Source of the DNA: Haloarcula pelagica
GTDB lineage: Archaea > Halobacteriota > Halobacteria > Halobacteriales > Haloarculaceae
Assembly: GCF_030127105.1 (NCBI RefSeq)
Contig: NZ_CP126161.1
Span: forward strand, 2,294,001-2,358,000
Direction: 5' to 3'
DNA: 64,000 nucleotides
The notes beneath the pieces are model-generated. The model was not told where the DNA came from and did not search any database. It saw only the letters and a program-made list of their open reading frames with translations. The position numbers and the translations under genes were made by a program. This document shows positions 15,263-24,194 of the stretch, piece after piece (position 1 is the first letter of the stretch; the number at the start of each line of letters is the position of its first letter).

Positions 15263-17944
15263 ATGACAGAGGCGACGGGTATCGTCGGGGAGTTCCTCGC
15301 GCTCAAAGAGGAGACCGACGCCGACGTGTTGGCGATGCAGTGTGGCGACTTCTACGAGTTCTTCGACGAGGACGCCGAACTGGTCGCGGCCGAACTCGAC
15401 CTGAAGATCTCACAGAAGTCCTCGCACGGCTCCTCGTACCCGATGGCGGGCGTCCCGGTCGACGACCTCACGCCGTACGTCTCCGCGCTGGTCGAGCGGG
15501 GCTACCGCGTCGCCGTGGCAGACCAGCACGAGACCGCCGACGGCCACGCCCGGGAGATCACCCGCGTGGTGACGCCGGGCACCCACATCGAGACGGGCGA
15601 CGACGCCGCCCAGTACCTCGCGACGGTCGTCCGGGACAGCGCCGGAGCGGCGTCCGGTGACACCTACGGCCTGGCCTTCGCCGACGTGACCACCGGCCAG
15701 TTCCAGGTGACACAGCTGGACGACGCGGCCCCCGGCGACGTGCTCTCGGAGCTGTACACCTTCGCGCCGGCCGAGATCCTCCCCGGGCCGGACCTGCGGG
15801 CCGACGACGAGTTCCTCGAACTGCTGGGCGAGCGGACCGACGCGACGCTGACCCTGCACGCGACGGAGGCGTTCGCGCCAGGGCGGGCCCGCCACCGGGT
15901 CCGCGAGCAGTTCGGTGCAGAGACCCTGGAGAGCGTCGGTGTCGCCGACGACGACGCGGCCGTCGCCGCCGCCGGCGCGGCGCTCTCCTACGTCGAGGAG
16001 ACCGGCGTCGGCACGCTGGCGGCGGTCACGCGACTCCAGGCCTACGGCGCCCGCGAGACGGTCGATCTGGACGCGACGACCCAGCGCAACCTCGAACTCA
16101 CCGAGACGATGCAGGGCGACGCCGCGGGGTCGCTGTTCGACACTATCGACCACACCGTCACCGCCGCGGGCGGGCGACTCCTCCGGCGCTGGCTCCAGCG
16201 GCCCCGCCGCGACCGCGGGGAACTCCGCCGCCGGCAAGCGAGCGTCGGTGCGCTGGCTCAGGCGGCGATGGCCCGCGAGGCGATCCGGGAGACGCTGGGC
16301 GACGCCTACGACCTCGAACGGCTCGCCGCGCGGGCCACCTCCGGGAGCGCCGACGCGCGGGACCTCCGGGCTGTCCAGGAGACGCTGGCGCTGTTGCCAG
16401 AGATCGCCGACGCCGTCGCGGAGACGGAGCGACTCGCCGACTCGCCCCTGGCGGACGCGCTGGCCGACGCCGACCGCGAGGCCGCGGCCAGCCTGGCGGA
16501 CGAACTCGACGACGCGCTCGTCGACGATCCACCCGGAACCGTCACACAGGGCGGACTGTTCCGCCGGGGCTACGACGACGACCTCGACGAACTCATCGAC
16601 GAGCACGAGGCGACCCTGGAGTGGCTGGAGACCCTGCCCGACCGCGAGAAAGCCCGCACGGGGATCACGCACCTCTCGGTCGACCGCAACAAGACCGACG
16701 GCTACTACATCCAGGTCGGGAACAGCGAGACCGACCAGGTCCCCGACGAGTACGAGGAGATCAAGACGCTGAAGAACTCCAAACGGTACACGATCCCGGA
16801 ACTCGAAGAGAGAGAGCGGGACGTGCTCCGTCTGGAGGAGCGCCGGCACGACCTGGAGTACGAGCAGTTCCAGGCGCTTCGCGAGCGGGTGGCCGACCGC
16901 GCCACACTGTTGCAGGACGTGGGCCGGGCGCTGGCGGAGGTCGACGCGTTCGTCTCGCTGGCGACCCACGCCGTCGCGAACGACTGGACCCGCCCCGAAC
17001 TGACCGACAGTCGGGAACTCGCCATCGAGGCCGGCCGGCACCCAGTCGTCGAGCAGACCACCGAGTTCGTCCCCAACGACCTCCACATGGACGACGACCG
17101 GCAGTTCCTGATCGTCACCGGGCCGAACATGAGCGGGAAGTCGACGTACATGCGCCAGGCAGCGCTGTTGACGCTGCTTGCCCAGGTGGGCAGTTTCGTC
17201 CCGGCTCGCTCGGCGACCGTCGGCGTCGTCGACGGCATCTACACCCGCGTCGGCGCACTGGACGAACTCGCACAGGGCCGGTCGACGTTCATGGTCGAGA
17301 TGCAGGAGCTGTCGAACATCCTCCACTCGGCGACAGAGGAGTCGCTTGTCATCCTAGACGAGGTGGGCCGCGGGACTGCTACCTTCGACGGCATCTCGAT
17401 CGCGTGGGCGGCCAGCGAGTACATCGCAAACGAGGTGCATGCGTTCACGCTCTTTGCCACTCACTACCACGAACTGACGGCCCTCGGCGACTCGCTTCCC
17501 GCCGTCGAGAACGTCCACGTGGCCGCCGACGAACGCGACGGCGACGTGACCTTCCTGCGGACTATCAGGGAGGGACCGACGAACCGCTCGTACGGCATCC
17601 ACGTCGCCGATCTGGCCGGGGTCCCGGACCCCGTCGTCGCACGCTCACAGGAAGTCCTCGACAGACTCCGGGACGACAAGGCGATCGAGGTACAGGGCGG
17701 GTCGACCGGCGGGACGACGCAGGCTGTCTTCGACCTGTCGTCGGGGCAGTTCGAAACCGGGAACGAACCGGTCGAAACCGACGGAAGCCCCGAACTGGCT
17801 TCGACCGAGGAGCCCGACGATACGCCCCTCGACGACGAGACACGGGCCGTCCTGGACGAGTTACGGGAACTCGACGTGAACGAGACGCCGCCGGTCGAAC
17901 TGATGGCGAGAGTCAAGCAGTGGCAGGACGACCTCGAGGAGTGA
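15263..17944 (+). CDS. mutS: DNA mismatch recognition protein MutS
   Basis: This full-length MutS has 893 residues. The mismatch-contacting Phe-X-Glu lies in GDFYEFF (Phe30, Glu32), Walker A is GPNMSGKST at about 620-628, Walker B VILDEVGRGT is near 697, and the family helix ATHYHEL follows. The C-terminus has an acidic extension and a short final domain. The ATG at 15263 is chosen because the upstream open frame is unlike MutS; GAGAGGG sits just before it. MutS binds mispairs and works with MutL, encoded 1.8 kb downstream in the same direction. Confidence 0.96.
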   Translation: MTEATGIVGEFLALKEETDADVLAMQCGDFYEFFDEDAELVAAELDLKISQKSSHGSSYPMAGVPVDDLTPYVSALVERGYRVAVADQHETADGHAREITRVVTPGTHIETGDDAAQYLATVVRDSAGAASGDTYGLAFADVTTGQFQVTQLDDAAPGDVLSELYTFAPAEILPGPDLRADDEFLELLGERTDATLTLHATEAFAPGRARHRVREQFGAETLESVGVADDDAAVAAAGAALSYVEETGVGTLAAVTRLQAYGARETVDLDATTQRNLELTETMQGDAAGSLFDTIDHTVTAAGGRLLRRWLQRPRRDRGELRRRQASVGALAQAAMAREAIRETLGDAYDLERLAARATSGSADARDLRAVQETLALLPEIADAVAETERLADSPLADALADADREAAASLADELDDALVDDPPGTVTQGGLFRRGYDDDLDELIDEHEATLEWLETLPDREKARTGITHLSVDRNKTDGYYIQVGNSETDQVPDEYEEIKTLKNSKRYTIPELEERERDVLRLEERRHDLEYEQFQALRERVADRATLLQDVGRALAEVDAFVSLATHAVANDWTRPELTDSRELAIEAGRHPVVEQTTEFVPNDLHMDDDRQFLIVTGPNMSGKSTYMRQAALLTLLAQVGSFVPARSATVGVVDGIYTRVGALDELAQGRSTFMVEMQELSNILHSATEESLVILDEVGRGTATFDGISIAWAASEYIANEVHAFTLFATHYHELTALGDSLPAVENVHVAADERDGDVTFLRTIREGPTNRSYGIHVADLAGVPDPVVARSQEVLDRLRDDKAIEVQGGSTGGTTQAVFDLSSGQFETGNEPVETDGSPELASTEEPDDTPLDDETRAVLDELRELDVNETPPVELMARVKQWQDDLEE

Positions 17945-17963
17945 GCCGGGGCCGCCGTGGCAC

Positions 17964-18356
17964 TCACCGATCGGGGAACAGTTCCTGACGGAGTAACACC
18001 GCACCGCCCAGTGTGAACGCCAGCCCGGCTCCGCCGTACAGCACCCACTGGCGGGCGTTCAGCGGGGGGCCGTCCATCGCTTGCAGGCGGCCGGCCCGGT
18101 ACTCGTCGAAGGAGGTGTTCCGGCACTGCTGGACGTGTGTCTCGTTGAGTTCGACCGGCTCCATCCCGAGGCCGCCGTCGACCAGCCGCGTCTGGTTCGC
18201 GAGGTCTTCACAGCCGGCTTGGTAGGCCCGGTAGTCCGCGCGGGTGACCGTCGTCGTCGCCTCGACGTAGACCAGCCCGCCCAGGATACCGAGACCGAGC
18301 AGCACCACGCCAAGTGCGACCGCGACCGACCCCCGGTCGCGGCGGCGCTCGCTCAC
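17964..18356 (-). CDS. Two-helix membrane protein of unknown function
   Basis: The 130-residue product has a membrane helix at about residues 10-32, an extracellular-looking loop with two Cys (AGCEDLAN and VQQCRNTS) that could form a disulphide, and a second helix near 105-122. The start codon overlaps the stop of the upstream gene by four bases (ATGA), so translation is coupled. Together with the next two genes it forms a minus-strand cluster between mutS and mutL. Confidence 0.7.
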   Translation of the reverse strand: MSERRRDRGSVAVALGVVLLGLGILGGLVYVEATTTVTRADYRAYQAGCEDLANQTRLVDGGLGMEPVELNETHVQQCRNTSFDEYRAGRLQAMDGPPLNARQWVLYGGAGLAFTLGGAVLLRQELFPDR

Positions 18357-18835
18357 GACGCCTCGTCGTCGTAGTCGAACGATGCTTCGTCGGCCTCGTC
18401 GGCGAAGAAGCCGAACGTCTCCTCGTTGCGGACGAGGTAGTCGTTCTCCAGGGTCTCTGAGACGACCCGGCCCAGCGTGTCCAGTTCGGAGTCGATCTCG
18501 TCGGCGTCCGCGCGGTCGATCGCGCCACGGGCGGCCGCCGACAGCGTCGGCGCCCGGTAGCCGACCTCGCCCGAGGCCGGGTCCCAGTAGAAGTCAAGTC
18601 CCGCCAACAGCCCGTGTTCGCGGATCACGTCGAACTCCGTCTCGGTCAGGCCCGTCTGTGTCGTCCACTCCTCGAAGCCGTCCGCCCAGGCCCCGTCGGC
18701 CAGCACCTCGGCGATCTCCTCGCGCCGGTAGTCGTCCTCGGGCTCCTCCTCGGGCGCGTCGATCCCGTCGTAGTCGTCCCGGGGCTGTGGCCCGGACAGC
18801 GAGGGCGGATCGGGGACAGTGACATCGAGTGCCAT
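18353..18835 (-). CDS. Acidic cytoplasmic protein of unknown function
   Basis: A start at the ATG 18835 gives 160 residues, very acidic, with a Pro-rich N-terminus (PDPPSLSGPQPRDDYDG) and a helical remainder. There is no membrane segment or known motif. The stop overlaps the start of the following membrane protein by four bases. The longer frame to 18892 is rejected because it would enter the neighbouring gene. Co-translation suggests that it works with the membrane protein. Confidence 0.68.
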   Translation of the reverse strand: MALDVTVPDPPSLSGPQPRDDYDGIDAPEEEPEDDYRREEIAEVLADGAWADGFEEWTTQTGLTETEFDVIREHGLLAGLDFYWDPASGEVGYRAPTLSAAARGAIDRADADEIDSELDTLGRVVSETLENDYLVRNEETFGFFADEADEASFDYDDEAS

Positions 18836-18888
18836 ACCTAGTGTAGGTTCGGCAACTGGAAATACGCTCCGCCGGCAGGCCGTCGCCG

Positions 18889-19395
18889 TCATTCCAGGAC
18901 CGACTTCGGCCGTTTGAGATAGAACTCCTGGTCGAGCACCCGCTGGAACACCTCGTAGAGGGTCTCGACGGCTGCCGGCTCCGGCTCGAAGCGGATGTGT
19001 GGCGCCATGTGGTACCCCTTCGCGCCCGTCAGGAAGAAATACAGCGTCCGGTGGTGGGCCGCCGTCGCGTCGACGACCCCGACGGACTCCCCGTCGAGGG
19101 CCTCGGCGAAGTCGTTGAGCATCCCGGCGATATCGTCGTGGAGCTGCTCGTCGGGCCGTTCCAGGGTCGTCCCGAAGGTCTGTTGGAGGAACTCACTGGT
19201 CGCTCGCAGGAACGGGTTGCTGTCGATGCCCGTCGGGTCGACCGCCGCGAACGTCTCGTACAGCCCCAGCAACGTCTCCAGTTCGGCCGCCGTCAGCGCG
19301 ATCGGTCGAACCGGCTCACCCTGCGGGAGCGAGTAGCTGGGAAACGAGTATGACTGTGGGTCCGGGAGCTGCCCGAACACCGAATCGAGTGACAT
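18889..19395 (-). CDS. Haloarchaeal protein of unknown function
   Basis: The 168-residue protein is soluble and mostly helical by residue pattern, with a Pro/Tyr-rich N-terminus (QLPDPQSYSFPSYSLPQGEP) and a central His pair in ATAAHHRTLYFFL. It lies upstream of the two coupled genes on the minus strand, 53 bases apart. No family is recognised. Confidence 0.68.
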   Translation of the reverse strand: MSLDSVFGQLPDPQSYSFPSYSLPQGEPVRPIALTAAELETLLGLYETFAAVDPTGIDSNPFLRATSEFLQQTFGTTLERPDEQLHDDIAGMLNDFAEALDGESVGVVDATAAHHRTLYFFLTGAKGYHMAPHIRFEPEPAAVETLYEVFQRVLDQEFYLKRPKSVLE

Positions 19396-19450
19396 ACCCT
19401 CCCATTGTGGGCGGAAGCGTCTAATCCTTTGGCGAAAAACCGGCCGGTCG

Positions 19451-19618
19451 CTACGACTCGTCGCCGCCGTCGGTGATGATCTCGTGGTCCTCTTCGGCCG
19501 TCTCGTTGAGGAAGGAGGGGAGCCCCGGCTCGGTCTCGCTATCCGCCTCGTCCGGCTCGGCGTCGATCGGCTCCCTGGCTGTCGTCCACTCTCTGTCGTG
19601 GTCGCTGTGGTGACACAT
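19451..19618 (-). CDS. Small Cys/His-start acidic protein
   Basis: The 55-residue product begins MCHHSDHDREW and then is acidic and disordered up to EEDHEIITDGGDES. The Cys-His-His...His cluster at the very N-terminus could bind a metal ion. It is divergent from mutL, with 132 bases between the two start codons. The function is unknown. Confidence 0.62.
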   Translation of the reverse strand: MCHHSDHDREWTTAREPIDAEPDEADSETEPGLPSFLNETAEEDHEIITDGGDES

Positions 19619-19750
19619 CGTCACTCACCCACTCGGTGCTGAGGACTGATCCGTGTTAACTATTTTCGTACGGTAGTTGATAGTCGTCGGTCCAGTCACG
19701 CTCAAGTCCGTGTGTCTATTAGCACCGTCAATGACACCGCGGGGACCGAC

Positions 19751-21820
19751 ATGACTGACATCCAGCAACTCGACGAGCGGACCGTCGAACGCATCGCGGC
19801 CGGCGAGGTGGTCGAACGGCCCGCCTCCGTCGTGAAGGAACTGGTCGAGAACGCCGTCGACGCCGACGCCGGTCGTGTCGAGGTGGCCGTCGAGGCCGGC
19901 GGGACCGAGGGGATCAGGGTCAGCGACGACGGCGTCGGCATGAACCGGGAGTCGGTCCAGCGGGCCGTCGAGCAACACACGACCTCGAAGATCAGCGACA
20001 TCGCCGACCTGGAGGCCGGGGTCGGGACGCTGGGCTTCCGCGGCGAGGCGCTGCACGCCATCGGCGCCGTCGCGCGGCTGACGATCACTACGCGACCGCG
20101 CGGGGGCGACGTGGGCACCGAACTCGTCGTCGAGGGCGGCGAGGTGACCGACGTGGGGCCGGCGGGCTGTCCAGAGGGGACGACCGTCGCCGTCGAGGAC
20201 CTCTTCTACAACGTCCCGGCCCGCCGGAAGTACCTCAAGCAGGCCGCGACGGAGTTCGCCCACGTCAACACCGTCGTCACGAGCTACGCGCTGGCCAACC
20301 CCGACGTTGCGGTCTCGCTGTCCCACGACGGCCGCGAGACGTTCGCCACGACCGGCCAGGGCGACCTCCGGGAGACGGTCCTCTCGGTGTACGGCAGCGA
20401 GGTCGCCCAGTCGATGATCGAGGTCGACGGCGTGGACCTCCCCGACGGCCCCCTCGACGGCGTCTCGGGGCTCGTCTCGCACCCGGAGACCACGCGGGCC
20501 GGCCGCGAGTACCTCTCGACGTACGTCAACGGCCGGTACGTCCGGGCGAAGACGGCCCACGATGCCGCTATCGACGCCTACGGGACCCAACTGGCGCCGG
20601 ATCGGTACCCCTTCGCCGTCCTCTTCCTGGACGTGCCGGCCGGCGATGTCGACGTGAACGTCCACCCCCGGAAGATGGAGGTCCGCTTCGCCGACGACGA
20701 GGGGGTCTGCGAGCAGGTCCGGACCGCCGTCGAGGACGCCCTGCTTCGGGAGGGGCTGTTGCGGTCGGCGGCCCCGCGTGGCCGCTCACAGCCCGAGCAG
20801 ACCGAGATCACGCCCGGCGGGACCGACGCCGGCGACGGGGAGACGGGGAGCGATCCAGCGACGGACGACACCCCGGTTTCGGGTCGAACCGACACAGATC
20901 CGGCCTCGACTTCGGACGAGGTCGACACGAACGACACCCCGAGTTCGACTGGAACGGGGAGCGAGGACACGGCGGCGTCGACCGGGGGCACGGCCGAGTC
21001 TGTCGGTACGGGGACCGCTTCCAGTGGAACCGACGGCCCACAGGCCTCCGGCACCGGAGCGAGCGAACCGGTGGCGACCGACGAGGACGGTGCCGACGGC
21101 ACCGAGACGACGGCGCGGACGGACCGCCGACAGACCGATCCCGACCGGAAGTTCGCCGGCGGCCACGACCAGACCCGACTCGGCGAGGCCCCCGAGACCG
21201 ACCACGACCGGCTGCCGTCGATGCGGATTCTCGGCCAACTCCACGACACCTACGTCGTCGCCGAGACCGACGACGGGCTCGTGGTGATCGACCAGCACGC
21301 CGCCGACGAGCGGATCAACTACGAGCGGCTGCAGGCGACGTTCGACGGCGAGACCACCACGCAGGCGCTCGCCGAGCCGGTCGAACTAGAGTTGACGGCC
21401 CGGGAGGCCGAGGTGTTGGCCGACCGTACCGACGCGCTGGCGAGCCTGGGCTTTCACACCGCCCGAACTGGCGAGCGAACCGTCGAGGTGCGCACGCTAC
21501 CGGGTGTCATCGCCGACGCCGCCGGCCCCGATATCGTCCGGGACGTGCTGGGCGCGTTCGTCGAGGGGGCCGACGAAGCCGCGGCGACCGTCGAGGCGGC
21601 GGCCGACGAACTGCTGGGCGACCTGGCCTGTTACCCGTCGGTGACCGGCAACACCTCGCTCGCGGAGGGATCGGTCCGGGACCTGCTCGCGGCGCTGGAC
21701 GACTGTGAGAACCCCTACGCCTGTCCGCACGGCCGGCCGACGGTCATCGAGATCGACCACACGGAACTGGAAGACCGGTTCGAGCGGGACTACCCCGGTC
21801 ACGGCGGCCGGCGGGACTGA
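19751..21820 (+). CDS. mutL: DNA mismatch repair protein MutL (endonuclease type)
   Basis: The product has 689 residues. The N-terminal GHKL ATPase shows ERIAAGEVVERPASVV, the DDGVGM motif and TLGFRGEAL. A long Ser/Thr/Asp-rich linker spans roughly 340-480. The C-terminal domain has DQHAADERINYE near residue 512, the metal-binding motif of nicking MutL homologues, and CPHGRP near 657. So this MutL should cut DNA itself, as expected in organisms without MutH. The ATG at 19751 gives the canonical N-terminus; a GTG at 19712 would add 13 residues. Confidence 0.96.
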   Translation: MTDIQQLDERTVERIAAGEVVERPASVVKELVENAVDADAGRVEVAVEAGGTEGIRVSDDGVGMNRESVQRAVEQHTTSKISDIADLEAGVGTLGFRGEALHAIGAVARLTITTRPRGGDVGTELVVEGGEVTDVGPAGCPEGTTVAVEDLFYNVPARRKYLKQAATEFAHVNTVVTSYALANPDVAVSLSHDGRETFATTGQGDLRETVLSVYGSEVAQSMIEVDGVDLPDGPLDGVSGLVSHPETTRAGREYLSTYVNGRYVRAKTAHDAAIDAYGTQLAPDRYPFAVLFLDVPAGDVDVNVHPRKMEVRFADDEGVCEQVRTAVEDALLREGLLRSAAPRGRSQPEQTEITPGGTDAGDGETGSDPATDDTPVSGRTDTDPASTSDEVDTNDTPSSTGTGSEDTAASTGGTAESVGTGTASSGTDGPQASGTGASEPVATDEDGADGTETTARTDRRQTDPDRKFAGGHDQTRLGEAPETDHDRLPSMRILGQLHDTYVVAETDDGLVVIDQHAADERINYERLQATFDGETTTQALAEPVELELTAREAEVLADRTDALASLGFHTARTGERTVEVRTLPGVIADAAGPDIVRDVLGAFVEGADEAAATVEAAADELLGDLACYPSVTGNTSLAEGSVRDLLAALDDCENPYACPHGRPTVIEIDHTELEDRFERDYPGHGGRRD

Positions 21821-21901
21821 GCGCCTTCGTTCGGCCGGCGACCGGGCGCATTCATCGATATCGGCGTGTGAACTAAGTCGGAGAGTATCGATTGCGGTGG
21901 T

Positions 21902-22843
21902 ATGACACTCGTCAGTTTCGGTGAGACGGCGCTTCGGTTCGCGCCGCCGGCCGGCCACCGGTTCGAGACGGCCCGAGAGGTCGCCCTCCGCGCCGACGGG
22001 ACCGCCAGCAACGTCGCGACGACGGCCAGTCGGCTCGGGACAGAGACCGTCTGGCTCTCGAAGCTCCCGGACACGCCGCTCGGCCGGCGTGTCGTCGCCG
22101 AACTCCACGAACACGGGCTGGAGACCGACGTGGTCTGGGCCGACGAGGGGGGCCGCCAGGGGTTGACCTTCTACGAGGACGCCGCCGCACCGCGGCCCGA
22201 CCGGGTCATCCAGGACCGGGAGGGCGTCGCCGCCGCGACGGTCACGCCCGGCGAACTGCCGATGGACACGATCCAGGCGGCAGACGTGGTGTTCGCCGCG
22301 GGGTCGACGGCCGCGCTCTCGGAGACGGCGGCGGAGACCCTCGGCGCGCTCCTGCGGGCGACTGGCGGCGTTCGCGCGCTCGACCTGGACTTCCATCCGG
22401 GCCTCTGGGACGCCGACCAGGCCCGCGAACGACTGGAGGCGCTGTTCGGGGCCGTCGATGTCCTCTTTCTCGCCGAGGACGAGGCGACGACCGTCTTCGA
22501 CCGGAGCGGTTCGCCCCGCGAACTGACCCACACGCTCGCGTCGTCGTACGACTTCGACTACGTCTTTCTCACCCGCAGCGAACACGGCGCGGTCGCGTAC
22601 CACGACGGTGTCGTCCACGAACAGGACGCCATCGAGACGGACATCGTCGACACCGCTGGGCAACACGACGCCTTGGTCGGCGCGGTCATCGACCGCCTGA
22701 CCGACGGTAGCGGGACCGACGAGGCGCTGCTGTACGGGGCCGCTGCCGCCGCGCTGGCACGGACGATGCCCGGGCCGATGGTCCCCATCGAGGCCGCCGA
22801 CGTGACTTCGCTGGTCGAGCAGGAACGGTCCGGACGCCGGTAG
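21902..22843 (+). CDS. PfkB-family carbohydrate kinase with altered GAGD motif
   Basis: The 313-residue protein follows the PfkB ribokinase fold: N-terminal VSFGETALRFAPP, GTASNVATTASRLG for substrate and monovalent-ion contacts, and a late ATP-site region. The usual anion hole GAGD is replaced by AGQHD in VDTAGQHDALVGA; the catalytic Asp is kept but the Gly-Ala-Gly loop is not. The enzyme may still be active, or have shifted substrate. The nearest match in outline is 2-keto-3-deoxygluconate kinase, but no sugar genes adjoin it. Confidence 0.82.
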   Translation: MTLVSFGETALRFAPPAGHRFETAREVALRADGTASNVATTASRLGTETVWLSKLPDTPLGRRVVAELHEHGLETDVVWADEGGRQGLTFYEDAAAPRPDRVIQDREGVAAATVTPGELPMDTIQAADVVFAAGSTAALSETAAETLGALLRATGGVRALDLDFHPGLWDADQARERLEALFGAVDVLFLAEDEATTVFDRSGSPRELTHTLASSYDFDYVFLTRSEHGAVAYHDGVVHEQDAIETDIVDTAGQHDALVGAVIDRLTDGSGTDEALLYGAAAAALARTMPGPMVPIEAADVTSLVEQERSGRR

Positions 22844-22890
22844 TCGCAGCCGCCGACAGAGATTTACCGCACCCATGTGTCATCCTGACT

Positions 22891-24156
22891 ATGCACACAC
22901 CGTGGCGGTCGCTCGCGGCCTGTCTCCTCGTGGCAGCGTTGACGGCGGCACTCGTCCCCGCCCCTGTCGCCGCACAGTCTCAGGTGACACTCACCGTCTC
23001 CGTCGTCGATCAGGACGGTGACCCGGTCAGCGGTGCCGTCGTCTCAGCGACGTGGAACGGCGGCACCGGTGGCCCGGTCAACGAGACGACGCGGGCCAAC
23101 GGCCAGGCGCTCGTCGACGTTCCCGAGGGCGCGGATGTCACCATCGCCATCGACGACGACACGTACGTCCGGAACACGCCGGTGTCGGTCGACGACGCCA
23201 CGAGCAGGGAAGTCCGGGTCGAGGTCTCCGAAGCCGCGGTCGCGACGATCACTGCCGTCGACGGCAACGGTACCCCGGTCCAGAACGCCCGCGTGACGCT
23301 GTACCGATCGGGGCGGTTCGTCACCGATAAACGGACCGACGAGGACGGCCGGATGACCTCACAGCGCATCGAGGAGGGGCAGTACCGCGTCACCGTCTCC
23401 AAGCCCGGCTACTTCGACACCCGCGTCGACCGGACGCTCGAAGGCCAGCCCCGCCGTGAGATCACGATCGAGGAGGGGTCGGCGCTGGTCACCTTCTCGG
23501 TCACCGACGACCACTTCGAGGAACCCCAGCCGGTGCGAAACGCCACCGTCACCGTCGGCTCCGTCGGCTCGGTCCAGACGCTCTCGAACGGCGAGGCGAC
23601 CCTGCGGGTCCCGGTCAACGACCAGTACCGGGCGACGATCACGAAAGACGGCTACGAGACGACCCGCCAGACCCTGACGGTCCGGGAGTCCGAGACGGCG
23701 CTCAACGCCACGATCCAGCGGACGCCGCGGCTCAACCTCACCTCGGACAACCGCCGGGTCGTCGTCGGGGAGACGGCCCGCCTGACGGTCCGTGACGAGT
23801 ACGGCGACCCCATCGAGGGGGTCGCGATCGCTCGCAACGGCAGTTCCGTGGGGACGACGAACCAGAACGGCGTCCTGACCGCCGCGGTCCCGAGCGCCGG
23901 GCCGGTTGAGTTCAGCGCACGGTCGGACTCGCTCTCGACCAGTATCGTCCTCGAAGGCGTCCAGGCCGGCGACGAGGGGACCCCGACCCCCACTCCGACG
24001 GGGACGCCGGCCACACCGCCGCCGACGGCTTCCCCCTCCCCGACACCGACGGAGGGGCCCGGCGGGCTGATCGAGACCGACGGCCCCGGATTCACGCCCG
24101 CGGTCGCGCTCGTCGCCGTGGCGTTGCTCGCGGCCCTGGCCGTGCGACGACAGTAG
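22891..24156 (+). CDS. Secreted beta-sandwich repeat protein with PGF-CTERM anchor
   Basis: The 421-residue protein has a signal peptide (residues 1-29), then about four repeats of carboxypeptidase-regulatory/PEGA-like beta-sandwiches (VDQDGDPVSGAVVSA, VDGNGTPVQNARVTLY, VRDEYGDPIEGVAIAR). A Thr/Pro stalk (TPTPTGTPATPPP) and the anchor ETDGPGFTPAVALVAV with final Arg residues follow. It is a surface protein that probably binds or spaces other components. Its anchor is like that of the metalloprotease at 12383-14542. Confidence 0.85.
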   Translation: MHTPWRSLAACLLVAALTAALVPAPVAAQSQVTLTVSVVDQDGDPVSGAVVSATWNGGTGGPVNETTRANGQALVDVPEGADVTIAIDDDTYVRNTPVSVDDATSREVRVEVSEAAVATITAVDGNGTPVQNARVTLYRSGRFVTDKRTDEDGRMTSQRIEEGQYRVTVSKPGYFDTRVDRTLEGQPRREITIEEGSALVTFSVTDDHFEEPQPVRNATVTVGSVGSVQTLSNGEATLRVPVNDQYRATITKDGYETTRQTLTVRESETALNATIQRTPRLNLTSDNRRVVVGETARLTVRDEYGDPIEGVAIARNGSSVGTTNQNGVLTAAVPSAGPVEFSARSDSLSTSIVLEGVQAGDEGTPTPTPTGTPATPPPTASPSPTPTEGPGGLIETDGPGFTPAVALVAVALLAALAVRRQ

Positions 24157-24194
24157 CGGGACGCTTTTCCCCCCGAAGCCCCCATCCGTGAGCG

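Noticed and set aside
15410-17326. Long open frame antisense to mutS
   Set aside because: High G+C leaves few stop codons; residues are dominated by Arg/Gly/Val with no motif, and mutS on the other strand is complete.
20800-21150. Possible insertion or transferred segment in mutL
   Set aside because: The Ser/Thr/Asp-rich linker between ATPase and endonuclease domains is a normal MutL feature, is in frame and has usual codon use.
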